A stretch of DNA of 64,000 bases from Microbacterium gorillae (GCF_000826185.2 NZ_LN648875.1:502103-566102), one strand, 5' to 3'; positions 46,776 to 57,399 are shown, counted from the first letter of the stretch. Numbers and translations are program-made. The notes: generated from the letters alone by a model not told the origin.

Positions 46776-48265
46776 GATTCACCTTTCGAAACGACGCCCT
46801 CCGGCGTCTCGGACAGGACGCGCCACAGGTGCGCGGTGGCATAGGAGCGCCAGGGAGCCACCCGCCGCATCCACGCGGTGAGCTCCGCCGGCTCGGCGGG
46901 GAGCCCGATCCGCGCGGCGCCCTGCCGCACGGCGACGTCGCCGGGCAGAAACACGTCCGGGTCTCCGACGACGCGCATGCGCACGTAGCCAGCCGTCCAT
47001 GGACCGACCCCGCGCAGTGCCAGCAGGCGCTCGCGCAGATCTGCGGAGTCGTCTCCGCTGGAGAGGGACAGTTCCCCGGACGCGAGCGCGGCGGCGGCTT
47101 GAACGATCGCGCGGATCCGGGCCTGTGGGCCGCGGAGGATCTCCGCCCCGTGCTCGGCGATGGCGGCCGGAGTCGGGAACAGGAGCGTCGGCCCGTCGGC
47201 GTGACCGGAGACATCGGTGCGTTCGCCGAGCTCGGCGACCAGGCGCGTCAGATGCGTACGCGCGGCCGCGACGGAGATCTGTTGGCCGACCATCGCACGG
47301 ATCAGCATCTCCGCCGGATCGGCCGTCCCGGGTACGCGTATGCCGGGAACGGCATGAACCCGCGAGGCCAGCTCCGGAGCGGCCCGCAGCGCCTCGTCGA
47401 CGGCGGCCGGGTCCGCGTCGAGATCGAACATGCGCCGGGCGCGCGCGACGACGGTGGGCAGATCTCCCAGGCTCGTCAGACGTGCGGACAGCCGCAACCG
47501 GGCACCGTCCGCGATGGCGACGCGGAACCAGACCGGGCCACCGGGCAGAAGCAGGGTGCGCTCGAACGACGTGTCCGTGCCGAATTCGCTGCCCGGCAGT
47601 GCCCGCTCGCGCATCCACACGAACGTGCCGGCGGGATCGTACGGTTCACGGTATGGCAGCAGGAGTTCGATGGCCCCGGGCTCGGCGAGCTCGTGCGTAC
47701 GGCGGCGCGCGCGCAGTTCCGTCGGGGTCATGCCGAACACCTCGCGGACGGTGTCGTTGAACTGCCGCACGCTGGCGAAGCCGGCCGAGAAGGCCACGTC
47801 CGCGCTCGGCAGGTCGGTGCCCACCAGCAGCATCCGCGCGGTGTGCGCGCGATGCGCGCGGGCCAGAGCGAGAGGACCTGCGCCGAGCTGTTCGGCCAGC
47901 ACGCGCGTGAGATGGCGGGCGGAGTACCCGAGCCGCGCGGCGAGGCCGGGAACCCCCTCGCGCTCGATGACGCCGTCGGCGATCAAACGCATGGCGCGTC
48001 CGGCCACGTCCCCCCGCAGGTCCCACTCCGGCGACCCCGGGGCGGCCTCCGGCAGACACCGCTTGCACGCCCGGAAGCCGGCCTCGTGCGCGGCGGCGGA
48101 CGTCGGATAGAACGACACGTTCTGCGGCTTCGGCGTGCGCGCCGGGCAGGACGGGCGGCAGTAGATCCCCGTGGTGTGCACCGCCGTGACGAACTGCCCG
48201 TCGAAGCGCACGTCGCGTGCGCTGATCGCGCGGTACCGCTCATCGAAGGTCACGTTCGGGCTCAT
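46772..48265 (-). CDS. alkA: Ada-AlkA fusion: methyl sensor/activator and 3-methyladenine glycosylase
   Basis: A 497-residue protein. Residues 1-75 form the Ada zinc domain with Cys36, Cys40, Cys67 and Cys70 (YCRPSC, CKRC); Cys36 would accept methyl from phosphotriesters. An AraC-type HTH follows (about 90-185), then an AlkA N-terminal domain and the HhH-GPD glycosylase ([14 protein letters not shown]) with catalytic Asp443 in LPGDVAV. It can thus both switch on the adaptive response and excise alkylated bases. ATG at 48265 chosen because the Ada domain begins there, although GGAGG is unusually close to it. Confidence 0.95.
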   Translation of the reverse strand: MSPNVTFDERYRAISARDVRFDGQFVTAVHTTGIYCRPSCPARTPKPQNVSFYPTSAAAHEAGFRACKRCLPEAAPGSPEWDLRGDVAGRAMRLIADGVIEREGVPGLAARLGYSARHLTRVLAEQLGAGPLALARAHRAHTARMLLVGTDLPSADVAFSAGFASVRQFNDTVREVFGMTPTELRARRRTHELAEPGAIELLLPYREPYDPAGTFVWMRERALPGSEFGTDTSFERTLLLPGGPVWFRVAIADGARLRLSARLTSLGDLPTVVARARRMFDLDADPAAVDEALRAAPELASRVHAVPGIRVPGTADPAEMLIRAMVGQQISVAAARTHLTRLVAELGERTDVSGHADGPTLLFPTPAAIAEHGAEILRGPQARIRAIVQAAAALASGELSLSSGDDSADLRERLLALRGVGPWTAGYVRMRVVGDPDVFLPGDVAVRQGAARIGLPAEPAELTAWMRRVAPWRSYATAHLWRVLSETPEGVVSKGES

Positions 48266-48357
48266 GCCTCCATCCTGACACCGGCGATCGACTTCCACTG
48301 GCGGAAATCGGACATGGCCGTGACGGTCGTCCCCTACCGGGAGTCCGGGCGCCGACG

Positions 48358-48363
48358 TAGCGT
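48358..48363 (+). promoter_or_regulatory. -10 element TAGCGT of a leaderless gene
   Basis: TAGCGT lies exactly six bases before the ATG at 48370. Confidence 0.65.
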
Positions 48364-48369
48364 GGCGCC

Positions 48370-49797
48370 ATGACCACGCGTGAGTACGATCTGATCGTGA
48401 TCGGCGCGGGACCCGTCGGCGAGAACGTCGCGGATCGCGCTGTCCAGGGCGGCCTGACCGCCGTCATCGTGGAGTCCGAACTGGTTGGCGGCGAGTGCTC
48501 CTACTGGGCGTGCATGCCGTCCAAGGCCATGCTCCGTCCCCCCGCCGCTCTGGTCGAGGCTCGAGCCGTCGCGGGAGCCGCCGAAGCGGTCACCGGCGGT
48601 GTCGACGTCGCCGCCGTGTTCCGCCGACGCGACGCCTTCACACACGATTGGTCGGACGAGTCGCAGGTGCAGTGGTTGGACTCGGCCGGGATCGACCTCG
48701 TTCGCGGGCACGGTCGGCTGACGGCCGAGCGCACCGTGACGGTCACGGCGGCGGACGGCACCGAGACACGACTGCTGGCGCGTCACGCCGTCGCCGTGTG
48801 CACCGGATCCGCGGCGGTCGTGCCCGAGATTCCCGGCCTGGCGGACATCGAGCCGTGGACGAGCCGCGAGGCGACGGCTGCGTCCGAGGTGCCGGAGTCG
48901 CTGATCGTGATCGGCGGCGGAGTGGTCGGGGTGGAGATGGCGACGCTGTACGCCGCGCTCGGCAGTGCGGTGACGGTTCTCGTCCGGTCCGGGCTGCTGC
49001 CGAAGAACGAACCGTTCGTCGGCGAGCGGATCCGGGCGAGCATGGAAGCGGCCGGCGTCACCGTCCGAACGGGCGAGACGGCCACCGCGGAGCGCACGAG
49101 CGAGGGCAAGCGTCTGACCCTCACCGACGGTGCGACGCTCACGGCGTCCGAGATCCTCGTGGCGACCGGGCGACGACCGCGCACGGACGATCTGGGTCTC
49201 GCGGTCGTCGGTGCACCGCGAGCGACGGATGGCGACTGGCTGACCGTGGATGACACGATGCGCGTCCTCGGAACCGACTGGCTCTACGCTGTCGGCGACG
49301 TGAACCACCGCGCCCTGCTGACACACCAGGGCAAGTACCAGGCGCGCGCGGCCGGTGACGTGATCGCCGCTCGGGCCCGAGGCCGCCAGGTCGACGACGC
49401 GGACTGGGGCACGCACGTGGCGACGGCCGATCACCGCGCGGTGCCGCAGGTGATCTTCTCCGATCCGCCGGTCGGCGCCATCGGGCTGACCGAGGCGGAG
49501 GCGGTCGCCGCCGGCCTCGAGATCCGAGTGCTGGATGTGGACCTCGGTGCCGTGGCCGGCGCCGCCACGTTCGCCGACGACTACCGCGGCACCGCGCGTG
49601 CGGTCGTGGACACTCGACGCCAGGTGCTGGTCGGCGCCACGTTCGTCGGTCCCGGGATCGAGGAGCTGGTGCACTCGGCCACGATCGCGGTGGTCGGCGA
49701 AGTGCCGCTGACTCGCCTCTGGCACGCCGTGCCGTCCTACCCCACGATCAGCGAAGTCTGGCTGCGGTGGTTGGAGGCCTTCGGCCGTCCGGAGTGA
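48370..49797 (+). CDS. FAD-dependent pyridine nucleotide-disulphide oxidoreductase
   Basis: A 475-residue class I flavoprotein of the lipoamide dehydrogenase/mercuric reductase group. FAD motif [12 protein letters not shown] at residue 10, redox pair Cys43 and Cys48 in [15 protein letters not shown] motif [14 protein letters not shown], second FAD contact YAVGDVN, dimerisation domain at the end. There is no active-site His-Glu pair of the true lipoamide dehydrogenase kind in the tail (it ends [19 protein letters not shown]), so the disulphide partner is uncertain. Likely leaderless. Confidence 0.9.
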   Translation: MTTREYDLIVIGAGPVGENVADRAVQGGLTAVIVESELVGGECSYWACMPSKAMLRPPAALVEARAVAGAAEAVTGGVDVAAVFRRRDAFTHDWSDESQVQWLDSAGIDLVRGHGRLTAERTVTVTAADGTETRLLARHAVAVCTGSAAVVPEIPGLADIEPWTSREATAASEVPESLIVIGGGVVGVEMATLYAALGSAVTVLVRSGLLPKNEPFVGERIRASMEAAGVTVRTGETATAERTSEGKRLTLTDGATLTASEILVATGRRPRTDDLGLAVVGAPRATDGDWLTVDDTMRVLGTDWLYAVGDVNHRALLTHQGKYQARAAGDVIAARARGRQVDDADWGTHVATADHRAVPQVIFSDPPVGAIGLTEAEAVAAGLEIRVLDVDLGAVAGAATFADDYRGTARAVVDTRRQVLVGATFVGPGIEELVHSATIAVVGEVPLTRLWHAVPSYPTISEVWLRWLEAFGRPE

Positions 49798-50571
49798 TCA
49801 GTCGCGGAAGAACGGGATCGACGGGACGGCCCGGAACACGCGCCGAGAGCCCTGCACGGTCCCCATGATCATCATCACGAGGCCCCACACTCCGACGGCG
49901 AAGAACAGCAGCACGGGCAGGACGAACAGCGGTGACGGGTCACCGCTGGAGTCGGTGGTGAGACTTCCGACGAGCACCATGCAGACGACGACGCACGCCT
50001 GGTAGATCAGGTAGCTCAGGATGAAGTTCGCCGCCGCGTTCGCGTTGCCGATCGCGAGCGGAATGCCGGTGGCCCGGGCTGCGCCGCGCTGCACGAGAGC
50101 GACGATGACGGCGACGATCACGCCGACGTACGGGATGTAGGTCAGGAACAGCAGGCTCCAGTACTTCGCTCCGGACGGTGCCGGCGCGGGATAGCCGTAC
50201 GCGGGAGTGCCGTACGCCGGGGCGCCGTACGCCGGAGCGTTGTACGCGGGAGCGTTGTACGCCGGAGCACCGTACGGGTCGGACGGAACCGGCGTGCCAT
50301 ACGCGGGGGCGCCATACGGGTCGGACGGAGCCGCCGGAGCATACGGGTCCGCGAACGTGGGCGTCGTGCCGGAGGGCGTCGGCGGCACGGTCGGGTCCGC
50401 GTCCGGGTACGAGAACGCACCGGCGGGCGGAGCCGGCGGAATGAGCCCGGGGTCGTTCGGCGTCGCGTGCGGGTCACCGGACACGGGAGCCTCACCCTGC
50501 TGACCGGGCACGTTCGACGGCTGTCCGCCGTCCGGCGCACCGAAACCGTACCGTTCGTTCTGATCCGACAT
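49798..50571 (-). CDS. DUF4870-type membrane protein with Pro/Tyr repeats
   Basis: A 257-residue protein: residues 1-130 are Pro, Ala, Gly and Tyr rich, with tandem PAY/DPYG repeats, and the rest has three to four membrane spans (YIPYVGVIVAVIVALVQ, FILSYLIYQACVVVCMVL, FVLPVLLFFAVGVWGLVMMIMG) as in DUF4870. Function unknown; Pro-rich tails of this kind may cluster proteins at the membrane. It abuts the convergent oxidoreductase gene with no gap. Confidence 0.85.
   Translation of the reverse strand: MSDQNERYGFGAPDGGQPSNVPGQQGEAPVSGDPHATPNDPGLIPPAPPAGAFSYPDADPTVPPTPSGTTPTFADPYAPAAPSDPYGAPAYGTPVPSDPYGAPAYNAPAYNAPAYGAPAYGTPAYGYPAPAPSGAKYWSLLFLTYIPYVGVIVAVIVALVQRGAARATGIPLAIGNANAAANFILSYLIYQACVVVCMVLVGSLTTDSSGDPSPLFVLPVLLFFAVGVWGLVMMIMGTVQGSRRVFRAVPSIPFFRD
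50195..50275 (-). repeat. 15-base coding tandem repeat
   Basis: About five imperfect 15-base units close to GCCGTACGCCGGAGC encode repeated PAY(G/N)A in the DUF4870-type protein. In-frame unit length keeps the protein open while copy number changes. Confidence 0.8.
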
Positions 50572-50628
50572 CTCTCCCCCTCGTGGTGACGAGCACCAGC
50601 CTACGGGCCCCGGTCACCGCGACCGACC

Positions 50629-50634
50629 TAGGAT
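50629..50634 (+). promoter_or_regulatory. -10 element TAGGAT of the methyltransferase gene
   Basis: TAGGAT ends seven bases before the ATG at 50642. The earlier ATG at 50633 overlaps this hexamer, which argues for the later start. Confidence 0.5.
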
Positions 50635-50641
50635 GAGCCGG

Positions 50642-51394
50642 ATGGACGATCTGCTGCGCTGGCTGACCCGCCTGCACGACGAATCCACGATGACCGGATG
50701 GGACTTCGGCAAGCTCGACGGCCGGCTGGATGCCGACGACCCACCGTGGGACTTCGACGCCGAGGTGCGGGCGGCGCTGCGCGACGCGACGGAGGCAGTG
50801 GATGTCGGGACGGGCGGGGGCGAGCGACTGATCGCGCATCTCGTCGCGGTGGGAGATGACCGCGGCCGCGTCCGCGCCACCGAGGGATGGCCCGAGAACG
50901 TCCCGGTCGCCCGGGCGAACCTCGCCTCCCACGGGATCGAGGTGCTCGCGTACGATCCGGAGGCCGGCGAGCGCTTTCCGCTGCCGGACGCGTCCGTGGA
51001 CCTCCTCATCGCGCGTCACGAGGCGGTCGATGCGCCCGAGTTCGCGCGGGTGCTGCGCCCCGGCGGACGACTGCTCACCCAGCAGGTCGACGGCCGCGAC
51101 GCCCAGGAGCTGCGGGAATGGTTCGGCGGCGAGTCGCTGTACCCGGAGGTGGAGCTCGGCGCGATGACCGCGGACCTCGCCGCCGCCGGCTTCGTGATCG
51201 ACGCCGCCGACGACTGGACCGGACGGATCCGCTTCCGCGACGTCGGCACGCTCGTCGAGTACATCGCCATGGTGCCGTGGGACGTGCCGGACTTCAGCAT
51301 CGCCGAGGCCGCCGATCAGCTGCACCGGCTCGCCGAGATCCGTCCCATCGAGGTCACCCAGCGCCGTTTCCGCATCACCGCCACGCAGCCGTGA
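50642..51394 (+). CDS. class I SAM-dependent methyltransferase
   Basis: A 250-residue Rossmann methyltransferase. The SAM loop is VDVGTGGGERLIAHL (residues about 55-69), followed by LPDASVDLLIARHEAVDAPEFARVLRPGGRLLTQQV with motifs II and III. The substrate is unknown. Start at 50642 preferred over 50633 from the -10 position. Confidence 0.88.
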   Translation: MDDLLRWLTRLHDESTMTGWDFGKLDGRLDADDPPWDFDAEVRAALRDATEAVDVGTGGGERLIAHLVAVGDDRGRVRATEGWPENVPVARANLASHGIEVLAYDPEAGERFPLPDASVDLLIARHEAVDAPEFARVLRPGGRLLTQQVDGRDAQELREWFGGESLYPEVELGAMTADLAAAGFVIDAADDWTGRIRFRDVGTLVEYIAMVPWDVPDFSIAEAADQLHRLAEIRPIEVTQRRFRITATQP

Positions 51395-51397
51395 ACG

Positions 51398-51432
51398 ACG
51401 CGGGGCGGCACGGAATCCGTGCCGCCCCGCGT
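51398..51432. terminator. bidirectional terminator
   Basis: Perfect 16-bp stem, ACGCGGGGCGGCACGG and its complement, loop AAT, between the convergent methyltransferase and purH genes. Confidence 0.92.
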
Positions 51433-51442
51433 TCGTCGCGCG

Positions 51443-53050
51443 TCAGTGGAAGAAGTGACGCTCGCCGGTGAAGAACATGGTGACGTTCGCGGCCTTCGCG
51501 GCGGCGATGACCTCCTCGTCACGGACCGAGCCACCCGGCTGCACGATCGCCGTGATGCCGGCGTCCAGCAGGACCTGCGGGCCGTCCGCGAACGGGAAGA
51601 ACGCGTCCGAGGCTGCGGCGGACCCGGCAGCGCGATCACCGGCGCGTTCGACCGCGAGGCGGCACGAGTCGACGCGGTTGACCTGGCCCATGCCGATCCC
51701 CACGGTGGCGGAGTTCTTCGCCAGCACGATCGCGTTGCTCTTGACGGCTCGACCCGCCTTCCACGCGAAGATCAGGTTCTCCATCTCGGCTTCGTCCGGG
51801 CGCTCGCCGGTCACCAGCGTCCAGTTGTCGGCGACGGAGGCGATGTCATCCGGGAAGCGGTCGGCGTCCTGCAGCAGCAGACCACCGGAAACGAGACGCA
51901 CGTCCATCGGCTCCTGCTGCCAGTCGGCCGGCAGCTGCAGCACGCGCAGGTTCTTCTTGCGCGAGAACAGCTCCAGCGCCTGCGGCTCGAAGGACGGCGC
52001 GACGATGACCTCGGTGAAGATGTCCTGCAGGTTCTCCGCCATCTTCAAGGTGACGGTGCCGTTCGCGGCGATCACGCCGCCGTAAGCCGAGACCGGGTCG
52101 CACTCGTGCGCGCGCTTGTGCGCGGACGCGATCGGGTCCAGCGCGTTCGGAGCGGCGACGGCGATTCCGCACGGGTTGGCGTGCTTGATGATCGCGACAG
52201 CCGGCTTGACCATGTCGAAGGCGGCGCGCAGTGCGGCGTCGGCGTCGACGTAGTTGTTGTAGGACATCTCCTTGCCCTGCAGCTGCGTCGCCTGCGCGAT
52301 GCCGTGACCGCCCTGGCGCGTGTAGATCGCCGCGCGCTGGTGCGAGTTCTCGCCGTAGCGGAGGGTGCTGAGGCGCTGCGCCTCGATCGTGAGGTGCTCG
52401 GGCAGGTCGGTCGAGGACCCGAGCGTGCCGTCCGCGAACCACGCCGCGACGGCGGCGTCGTAGGACGCGGTGTGCGCGAACGCGCGTGCGGCGAGCTCGC
52501 GGCGCTGCCCGAGCGTCGTGCCCCCGGCCGCGACGGCCTCGATCACGGACGGGTAGGACGCCGGCGAGACGACGATGGCGACGTTGGCGTGGTTCTTCGC
52601 GGAGGCGCGGACCATCGCCGGGCCACCGATGTCGATCTGCTCGACCACGTCATCGCCCTGGGCGCCGGAGGCCACCGTCTCGACGAACGGGTAGAGGTTG
52701 ACCACGACGAGCTCGAACGGTTCGATCTCGAGGTCGGCGAGCTGACGCTCATGATCCTCCAGGCGCAGGTCCGCCAGCAGCCCCGCGTGCACGGACGGGT
52801 GCAGCGTCTTCACGCGACCGTCCAGGGACTCCGGGAACCCGGTGACGCTCGACACGTCGGTGACCTCGTGGCCGGCATCGCGAATGGTGGCGGCGGTGGA
52901 ACCGGTCGAGACGATCTCCACTCCCGCCGCGGCCAGGGCCGCAGCCAGCTCGAGGAGGCCGGACTTGTCGCTGACGGACACCAATGCTCGACGGATGGGG
53001 ACGATGTCGCGCTCGCGGTAGTCGGCGGGGTCGTGTCGGGGGCCGGCCAT
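51443..53050 (-). CDS. purH: bifunctional AICAR formyltransferase / IMP cyclohydrolase
   Basis: A 535-residue enzyme for the last two steps of IMP synthesis. The N-terminal cyclohydrolase (MGS-like) domain spans about 15-160 ([28 protein letters not shown]), and the formyltransferase domain has the conserved Lys-His of [13 protein letters not shown]. It uses the 10-formyl-THF made by folD, and its substrate AICAR (ZMP) is the ligand of the riboswitch at 19586. It follows purN by 22 bases. Confidence 0.97.
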   Translation of the reverse strand: MAGPRHDPADYRERDIVPIRRALVSVSDKSGLLELAAALAAAGVEIVSTGSTAATIRDAGHEVTDVSSVTGFPESLDGRVKTLHPSVHAGLLADLRLEDHERQLADLEIEPFELVVVNLYPFVETVASGAQGDDVVEQIDIGGPAMVRASAKNHANVAIVVSPASYPSVIEAVAAGGTTLGQRRELAARAFAHTASYDAAVAAWFADGTLGSSTDLPEHLTIEAQRLSTLRYGENSHQRAAIYTRQGGHGIAQATQLQGKEMSYNNYVDADAALRAAFDMVKPAVAIIKHANPCGIAVAAPNALDPIASAHKRAHECDPVSAYGGVIAANGTVTLKMAENLQDIFTEVIVAPSFEPQALELFSRKKNLRVLQLPADWQQEPMDVRLVSGGLLLQDADRFPDDIASVADNWTLVTGERPDEAEMENLIFAWKAGRAVKSNAIVLAKNSATVGIGMGQVNRVDSCRLAVERAGDRAAGSAAASDAFFPFADGPQVLLDAGITAIVQPGGSVRDEEVIAAAKAANVTMFFTGERHFFH

Positions 53051-53072
53051 GGTTCCTCTTTCCGTGGAAGGG

Positions 53073-53669
53073 TCAGGAGATCGGGACGGGAGCGGCCAGA
53101 TCGAGATCGCCGGTCGCGATGCGCCGGACGGTCTCGATCAGCAGTTCACGTTCAACGGGCTTGATGCGCTCATGCAGACTCGCCTCGTCATCGTCCGGCA
53201 GGACGGGGACGCGACGCTGCGCGAGGATCGGTCCCGCATCGACGCCGTCGTCGACCACGATGACACTGGCGCCGGTCTGCTTCGCGCCGGCGGCGAGGGC
53301 GTCGCGAACGCCGTGCGCCCCCGGGAACTCGGGCAGGTACGCCGGGTGAGTGTTGATGATCCGCGGTGCGTATTCGGCCACGACCGGGGGCGGGAGCAGC
53401 TTCATCAGCCCGGACAGCACGACCAGATCGGGCTGCCACACGGCCAACTGCTCGGCGAGCTCGGCACCCCACGCGGCACGCTCGGCGGCACCGCGCCACG
53501 GCACCACGAAGCTCGGGATTCCGAACGCCTCGGCGTGAGCCAGCCCGTCCGCCTCCCGGTCCGCTCCGACGACGACGACCCGCGCCGGGAAGGAGGGTTC
53601 GGAGGCCGCCTCCAGCAGGGCTCGAAGATTCGATCCGGTACCGGAGATCAGGACGGCGAGCGTGAGCAC
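53073..53669 (-). CDS. purN: phosphoribosylglycinamide formyltransferase
   Basis: A 198-residue GAR transformylase. Motifs: [15 protein letters not shown] at the start, [16 protein letters not shown] with the catalytic Asn and His, and [10 protein letters not shown] with the catalytic Asp. Upstream gene of purN-purH. No ZTP-type RNA is seen before it. Confidence 0.97.
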   Translation of the reverse strand: MLTLAVLISGTGSNLRALLEAASEPSFPARVVVVGADREADGLAHAEAFGIPSFVVPWRGAAERAAWGAELAEQLAVWQPDLVVLSGLMKLLPPPVVAEYAPRIINTHPAYLPEFPGAHGVRDALAAGAKQTGASVIVVDDGVDAGPILAQRRVPVLPDDDEASLHERIKPVERELLIETVRRIATGDLDLAAPVPIS

Positions 53670-53721
53670 CGGATCAGTCTAGCCGCGCTCAGGAGAGCGG
53701 CCGACCGGCCCCGGAGCCCCT

Positions 53722-55041
53722 TCACCACGCCACGAGCGACCCGATCGCACCGCCCGCGAGCAGGGTGAAGACAGTGACGAGGAGGGACGGGACGAAGAAG
53801 GAGTGATCGACCAGGCGGCGGCCGAGCTTGGTCGTGCCGGTGGTGTCAAAGCTCGCCGCGGCGATCTGCAGACCGTTCGTCGGCAGCAGGTAGATGCCGC
53901 CGAGCGCACCCACCCACAGTCCAGCGGTGAGACCGATCGGCAGTCCCGCCGCCAGGCCGATCGGCACGATCATCCGCGTCGCGGTGGACTGACTCGTGGT
54001 GAGCACGGCGACGGCGAAGATCGCCAGCGCCATCGTCCACGGCCACGCCGCGACGGCCGCGCTGAGGGTCGCCTCGACGGTGGCGGTGTGGGCGCGGAGG
54101 TAAGTGTCGATCATCCAGGCCAGCCCGAAGAACGCGATCGCCGCGACCATACCGCCGCGGAAGATCGTCATGCTCGGGATCGCCGTCACGTCCGGCCGCC
54201 CGATCAGCAGGATGACCGCCCCCGTGACGAGCATGATCAGCTGGATCATCGTGGCGGTGCCGACCTGATCCCCGTCCGCGTTCACCGGGCGCAGCACCGG
54301 GAACAGCCCGAAGACGACGACCGCCAGCACCCCGACGAAGTAGGCGATCGCGGACAGGCGGCCGCGCGTGGTCACGGCCGCGTTCACGCTGGCCAGCGCG
54401 GTCATCTCCACGCGCGCACCTGCGGTGTCGTGCGGTCGGAGGTCCGCCCCGCCGAGGCGACTGACGACGAGCGCGGTGGCGGTGACGCCGATGACGGCGG
54501 CGGGAATCGTCACCGACAGCAGCTGGAGCACCGACCAGCCGTGCGGCTGGCTGTCCATGATGGCGATCATCGCCGCCATCGCGGCGGACACCGGCGAGCA
54601 GGCCAATGCGACCGACGAGGCCACGACGGAGACGCTGATCGGTTTCGACGGTCGGACCCCGGCGCGCTCGGACACCTCCTGGATCACGGGGAGGAGCGAG
54701 AACAGGATGTTCGACGTTCCCGCGCCGATGCAGAACAACAGCGACACCAGCGGCGCCACCACCGTCACCGCCCGAGGCCGGCGCACGATGAGGCGGGCGG
54801 CCAGGGCGACCATCCAGTCGATGCCGCCCGCGGCCTGGACCGAGGACGTCGCGAGGATCACCGCGACGATGATCAGCAGCGCGTCGATCGGCGGCGAGCC
54901 GATCGGTTCCCCGAAGAGGAACACCAGGATGGCCGTACCGACCCCACCCCACAGCCCGATGCCGACGCCGCCCGTCCGGACCCCGACGATGATCGCGGCG
55001 AAGACGACAACGGTCTCCCCGACGAGCTTGACGATGTCCAT
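53722..55041 (-). CDS. C4-dicarboxylate transporter of the DcuA/DcuB family
   Basis: A 439-residue integral membrane carrier with 10-12 spans. The N-terminus GIGLWGGVGTAILVFLFG, the PPIDALLIIVAVI loop, GAGTSNILFSLLPVI and the late SQSTATRMIVPIG are typical of anaerobic dicarboxylate exchangers (fumarate, malate, succinate, aspartate). Presence in an aerobic-looking actinobacterium suggests aspartate or succinate exchange. Monocistronic in appearance. Confidence 0.9.
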   Translation of the reverse strand: MDIVKLVGETVVVFAAIIVGVRTGGVGIGLWGGVGTAILVFLFGEPIGSPPIDALLIIVAVILATSSVQAAGGIDWMVALAARLIVRRPRAVTVVAPLVSLLFCIGAGTSNILFSLLPVIQEVSERAGVRPSKPISVSVVASSVALACSPVSAAMAAMIAIMDSQPHGWSVLQLLSVTIPAAVIGVTATALVVSRLGGADLRPHDTAGARVEMTALASVNAAVTTRGRLSAIAYFVGVLAVVVFGLFPVLRPVNADGDQVGTATMIQLIMLVTGAVILLIGRPDVTAIPSMTIFRGGMVAAIAFFGLAWMIDTYLRAHTATVEATLSAAVAAWPWTMALAIFAVAVLTTSQSTATRMIVPIGLAAGLPIGLTAGLWVGALGGIYLLPTNGLQIAAASFDTTGTTKLGRRLVDHSFFVPSLLVTVFTLLAGGAIGSLVAW

Positions 55042-55117
55042 GAGCCCCCAGCCCGCGCGCAGCCCCCCGCGCTGGGTTCATCATGGCGGGCGGCAGGCCC
55101 GGGCGACAGGGGGCTCA
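55041..55117. terminator. nested inverted repeats upstream of the dcu gene
   Basis: TGAGCCCCC (55041-55049) and GGGGGCTCA (55109-55117) form 9-bp outer arms about 60 bases apart, with an inner imperfect CCCAGC...GCTGGG hairpin. It follows the PASTA gene on the minus strand and may terminate it. The long spacing makes the outer pairing uncertain. Confidence 0.4.
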
Positions 55118-55519
55118 GGTGCGTTCGGTCAGGGGATCGCCGTGCTCCTCCGCCACCTCATCGCCGCGGAGGCCCCGCCCGACCCGCAGTCCCCCGGGGG
55201 GAGGAGCGGTGCGAGCCGTCTCGTCCGAGGAGTCGGTGTTCGGTCCCAGCCAGATCGTCAGGGCGGCATGCCGCTCAACGCGCGTGCCGGCGGGCGGATG
55301 CTGAGCGACCACCTGGAGCGCGCGATAGCGCACCGGCACGCGTCGTCCGGCGACGTCTCCCGCGGAGCCGACGGCGCGAATCGCACCCGTGGTCGTCGTG
55401 GCGCGCAACGGCGGACCGTCCTGGTCCGGCTGCACCACGACCAGTCCGGCGCTCAGGCCGACGCGTTCCGCGGCCCGGGGCGTCAGGCCGACGACGTCGG
55501 GCACCGTCACGGTGTCCAC
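55115..55519 (-). CDS. small PASTA-domain protein
   Basis: A 134-residue protein with one recognisable PASTA domain at its N-terminus (VTVPDVVGLTPRAAERVGLSAGLVV, residues 4-28) and a second weak one (VVAQHPPAGTRV near 70), then an acidic, disordered tail. No membrane span or signal peptide is visible, so unlike PASTA kinases and penicillin-binding proteins it may not reach the wall. GTG start; CATACT lies six bases before it, so it could be leaderless. Confidence 0.75.
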   Translation of the reverse strand: MDTVTVPDVVGLTPRAAERVGLSAGLVVVQPDQDGPPLRATTTTGAIRAVGSAGDVAGRRVPVRYRALQVVAQHPPAGTRVERHAALTIWLGPNTDSSDETARTAPPPGGLRVGRGLRGDEVAEEHGDPLTERT

Positions 55520-55557
55520 CCCGTCAGTATGCGCTCGGTCGGTCCGCTCCGGAAGAG

Positions 55558-56898
55558 TCAGCTTTCGGGGTGGTCCCGCGCGGGCCCGAGACCGTCCACG
55601 CGCTCCCGGGCGAGAGCGGACAGCACGCCGTCCGGGTCGTCATCGTGCTCGTCCGCAGCGTCGTCGTCGAACCGTCGGCCGTCGCCCGTCGAGAAGTCCT
55701 CAGCGCGGCGCGGGGACAGCAGCAGTACGCCGGCACCGATCAGCACCTCGATGCCGACCGCGAGCGCCACCCACCCGGGGTGGGGGCCGACCTCGGCCAG
55801 CCGTCCGGGCCCGAGGGACCCGCTCGCGAGCGACGCGGCGGCCGCGGCGACCCCGGCGGCGAGGCCCGAGACGGTGAGCAGCAGCACCAGGCGCGGCAGG
55901 AACGGCTCGTCGCGACCGATGACGTCCGCGTACCGTGAGCGCATCGACCATCCGGCCAGGGCGCCGGCGGCGATCGGCAGCAGGACGAGCGCCAGCAGCC
56001 AGACCGACCCGCCCTCGGGCACCAGGGCGAGCACGGGAACACCGGGCAGCACACCCAGGTGGGTGCCCGCCGGCGAGACCGCGGTTCCGACGCCGACCGT
56101 GAAGCCGGGGCCCGCGATCCACGCGAAGGCCCAGATGATGAGCGTCGGCAGATACGCCAACTGCGCGAGAGTGAGCAGGATCGCGCCCCACAGGTCCACC
56201 TGCGCGGACTGGTACAGCGCGATCATCTCTCCGCCGTGCAGCACGAGGGTGACGAGGACGCCGAGTGCGCCCAAGCCGATGAACGAGGCCAGCACGATGC
56301 CGAGGCCACGCGCCGCCAGCGCCGGAAGCTCGTTCCACACCACCGGAGATTCGTCGACCAGATCGTGCAGACGATCCACGATGCCGCCGTCGCCCTCCCG
56401 CCAGGCCTCGACGATCGCCGCGATCAGCAGGGGAACGGCGTACACGAGCGCAGGGAAGAGCGCTGCCTGCCAGGTCTCGGAGGCGACCACGGTCGAGCGC
56501 GAGGTGAGGTGGACCAGGGCCGCCAGCGCCGCGAACACCAGGGTTCCGGACACGACCCCCGTCACCCAGCCGCCGTTGCGGGCCGCCCGGGTGCCGGAAC
56601 GCGCCGAGAACACGGCCACGCCGGCGGCGAAGGCCAGAGGCGCCAGCGACAGCGTGAAGTGCGCGGCGTCCTCGGAGATCCCGGTGAGCGTGAGCAGCGC
56701 CTGCGGGACGTGCACGTCGAACGGTACGAGGTGCCCGAGCTGCCAGATGGCGCCCGTCGTCGGCCACAGTGCGGCCCAGTCTCCGGCGAATCCGGTCGCC
56801 CAGAACAGTGCGAGCGGCGCCGCGATCACCGCGACGCCGACCGCGGCGGCGAGGAACGCGTCGAGCGCGGCGAGGAGGGCGATGACGATCCGGTGCAT
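55558..56898 (-). CDS. DUF6350-type polytopic membrane protein
   Basis: A 446-residue protein with about ten membrane spans. Early motifs are WPTTGAIWQLGHLVPFDVHVP and PLAFAAGVAVFSARSGTRAARNGGW, and the later YLPTLIIWAFAWIAGPGFTVGVGTAVSPAGTHLG; all fit the DUF6350 family that lies near purN in many actinobacteria. The last 50 residues are charged and cytoplasmic. Function unknown. Confidence 0.87.
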   Translation of the reverse strand: MHRIVIALLAALDAFLAAAVGVAVIAAPLALFWATGFAGDWAALWPTTGAIWQLGHLVPFDVHVPQALLTLTGISEDAAHFTLSLAPLAFAAGVAVFSARSGTRAARNGGWVTGVVSGTLVFAALAALVHLTSRSTVVASETWQAALFPALVYAVPLLIAAIVEAWREGDGGIVDRLHDLVDESPVVWNELPALAARGLGIVLASFIGLGALGVLVTLVLHGGEMIALYQSAQVDLWGAILLTLAQLAYLPTLIIWAFAWIAGPGFTVGVGTAVSPAGTHLGVLPGVPVLALVPEGGSVWLLALVLLPIAAGALAGWSMRSRYADVIGRDEPFLPRLVLLLTVSGLAAGVAAAAASLASGSLGPGRLAEVGPHPGWVALAVGIEVLIGAGVLLLSPRRAEDFSTGDGRRFDDDAADEHDDDPDGVLSALARERVDGLGPARDHPES

Positions 56899-56961
56899 AG
56901 CGGGTTCGACCCTACCGGCGCGACCCCGGCGTTCCCCGCTCCCCCGCCGCGGGCGTTCGCG

Positions 56962-57399
56962 TCAGTCTCGGCGCTCCAGGACGAACACCGGAATGACGCG
57001 GTCCGTGCGCGCCTGGTAGTCGGCGTACGGCGGCCACGTCTCGAGCGCGCGCGCCCACCAGGCGTCGCGCTCGGCGCCGTGGACTTCGCGTGCGGTGTAG
57101 TCGTGCTTGCCGTCTCGGTCCTGCAGTTCGACGTGCGGCTCGGCAAGCACGTTGTGATACCAGGCCGGGTTCTCCGGGGTCCCGCCCTTGGACGCCACGA
57201 TGGCGTACGCACCATCGTGCTCCACCCGCATCAGCGCGGTCTTCCGCAGCTTCCCGGAGCGAGCGCCGACCGTCGTCAGGACGATGATCGGACGCCCCTG
57301 CATCTCGTTGCCCTCGGCACCGCCCGTGCGCTCGAAGAGTTCCGCTTGGTTCCGCGCCCACGACGAGCTTCCCGGCTGGTAAATTCCTGAGAGTGGCAT
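56962..57399 (-). CDS. deazaflavin (F420)-dependent nitroreductase-family protein
   Basis: A 145-residue protein of the Ddn/nitroreductase (DUF385) family, split beta-barrel. Typical segments: [37 protein letters not shown] and [20 protein letters not shown]. Members use F420H2 or bind other flavins. GGAGG lies six bases before the ATG; the upstream extension overlaps the divergent permease gene. It has a 62-base intergenic space to that gene. Confidence 0.9.
   Translation of the reverse strand: MPLSGIYQPGSSSWARNQAELFERTGGAEGNEMQGRPIIVLTTVGARSGKLRKTALMRVEHDGAYAIVASKGGTPENPAWYHNVLAEPHVELQDRDGKHDYTAREVHGAERDAWWARALETWPPYADYQARTDRVIPVFVLERRD

Noticed and set aside
54368..57019. Very long plus-strand frame (about 880 codons) opposite dcu, PASTA and DUF6350 genes
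   Set aside because: Product is Ser/Thr/Arg-rich with no family signal; the three minus-strand genes have clear membrane or PASTA features. High-GC third-position bias keeps such shadow frames open.
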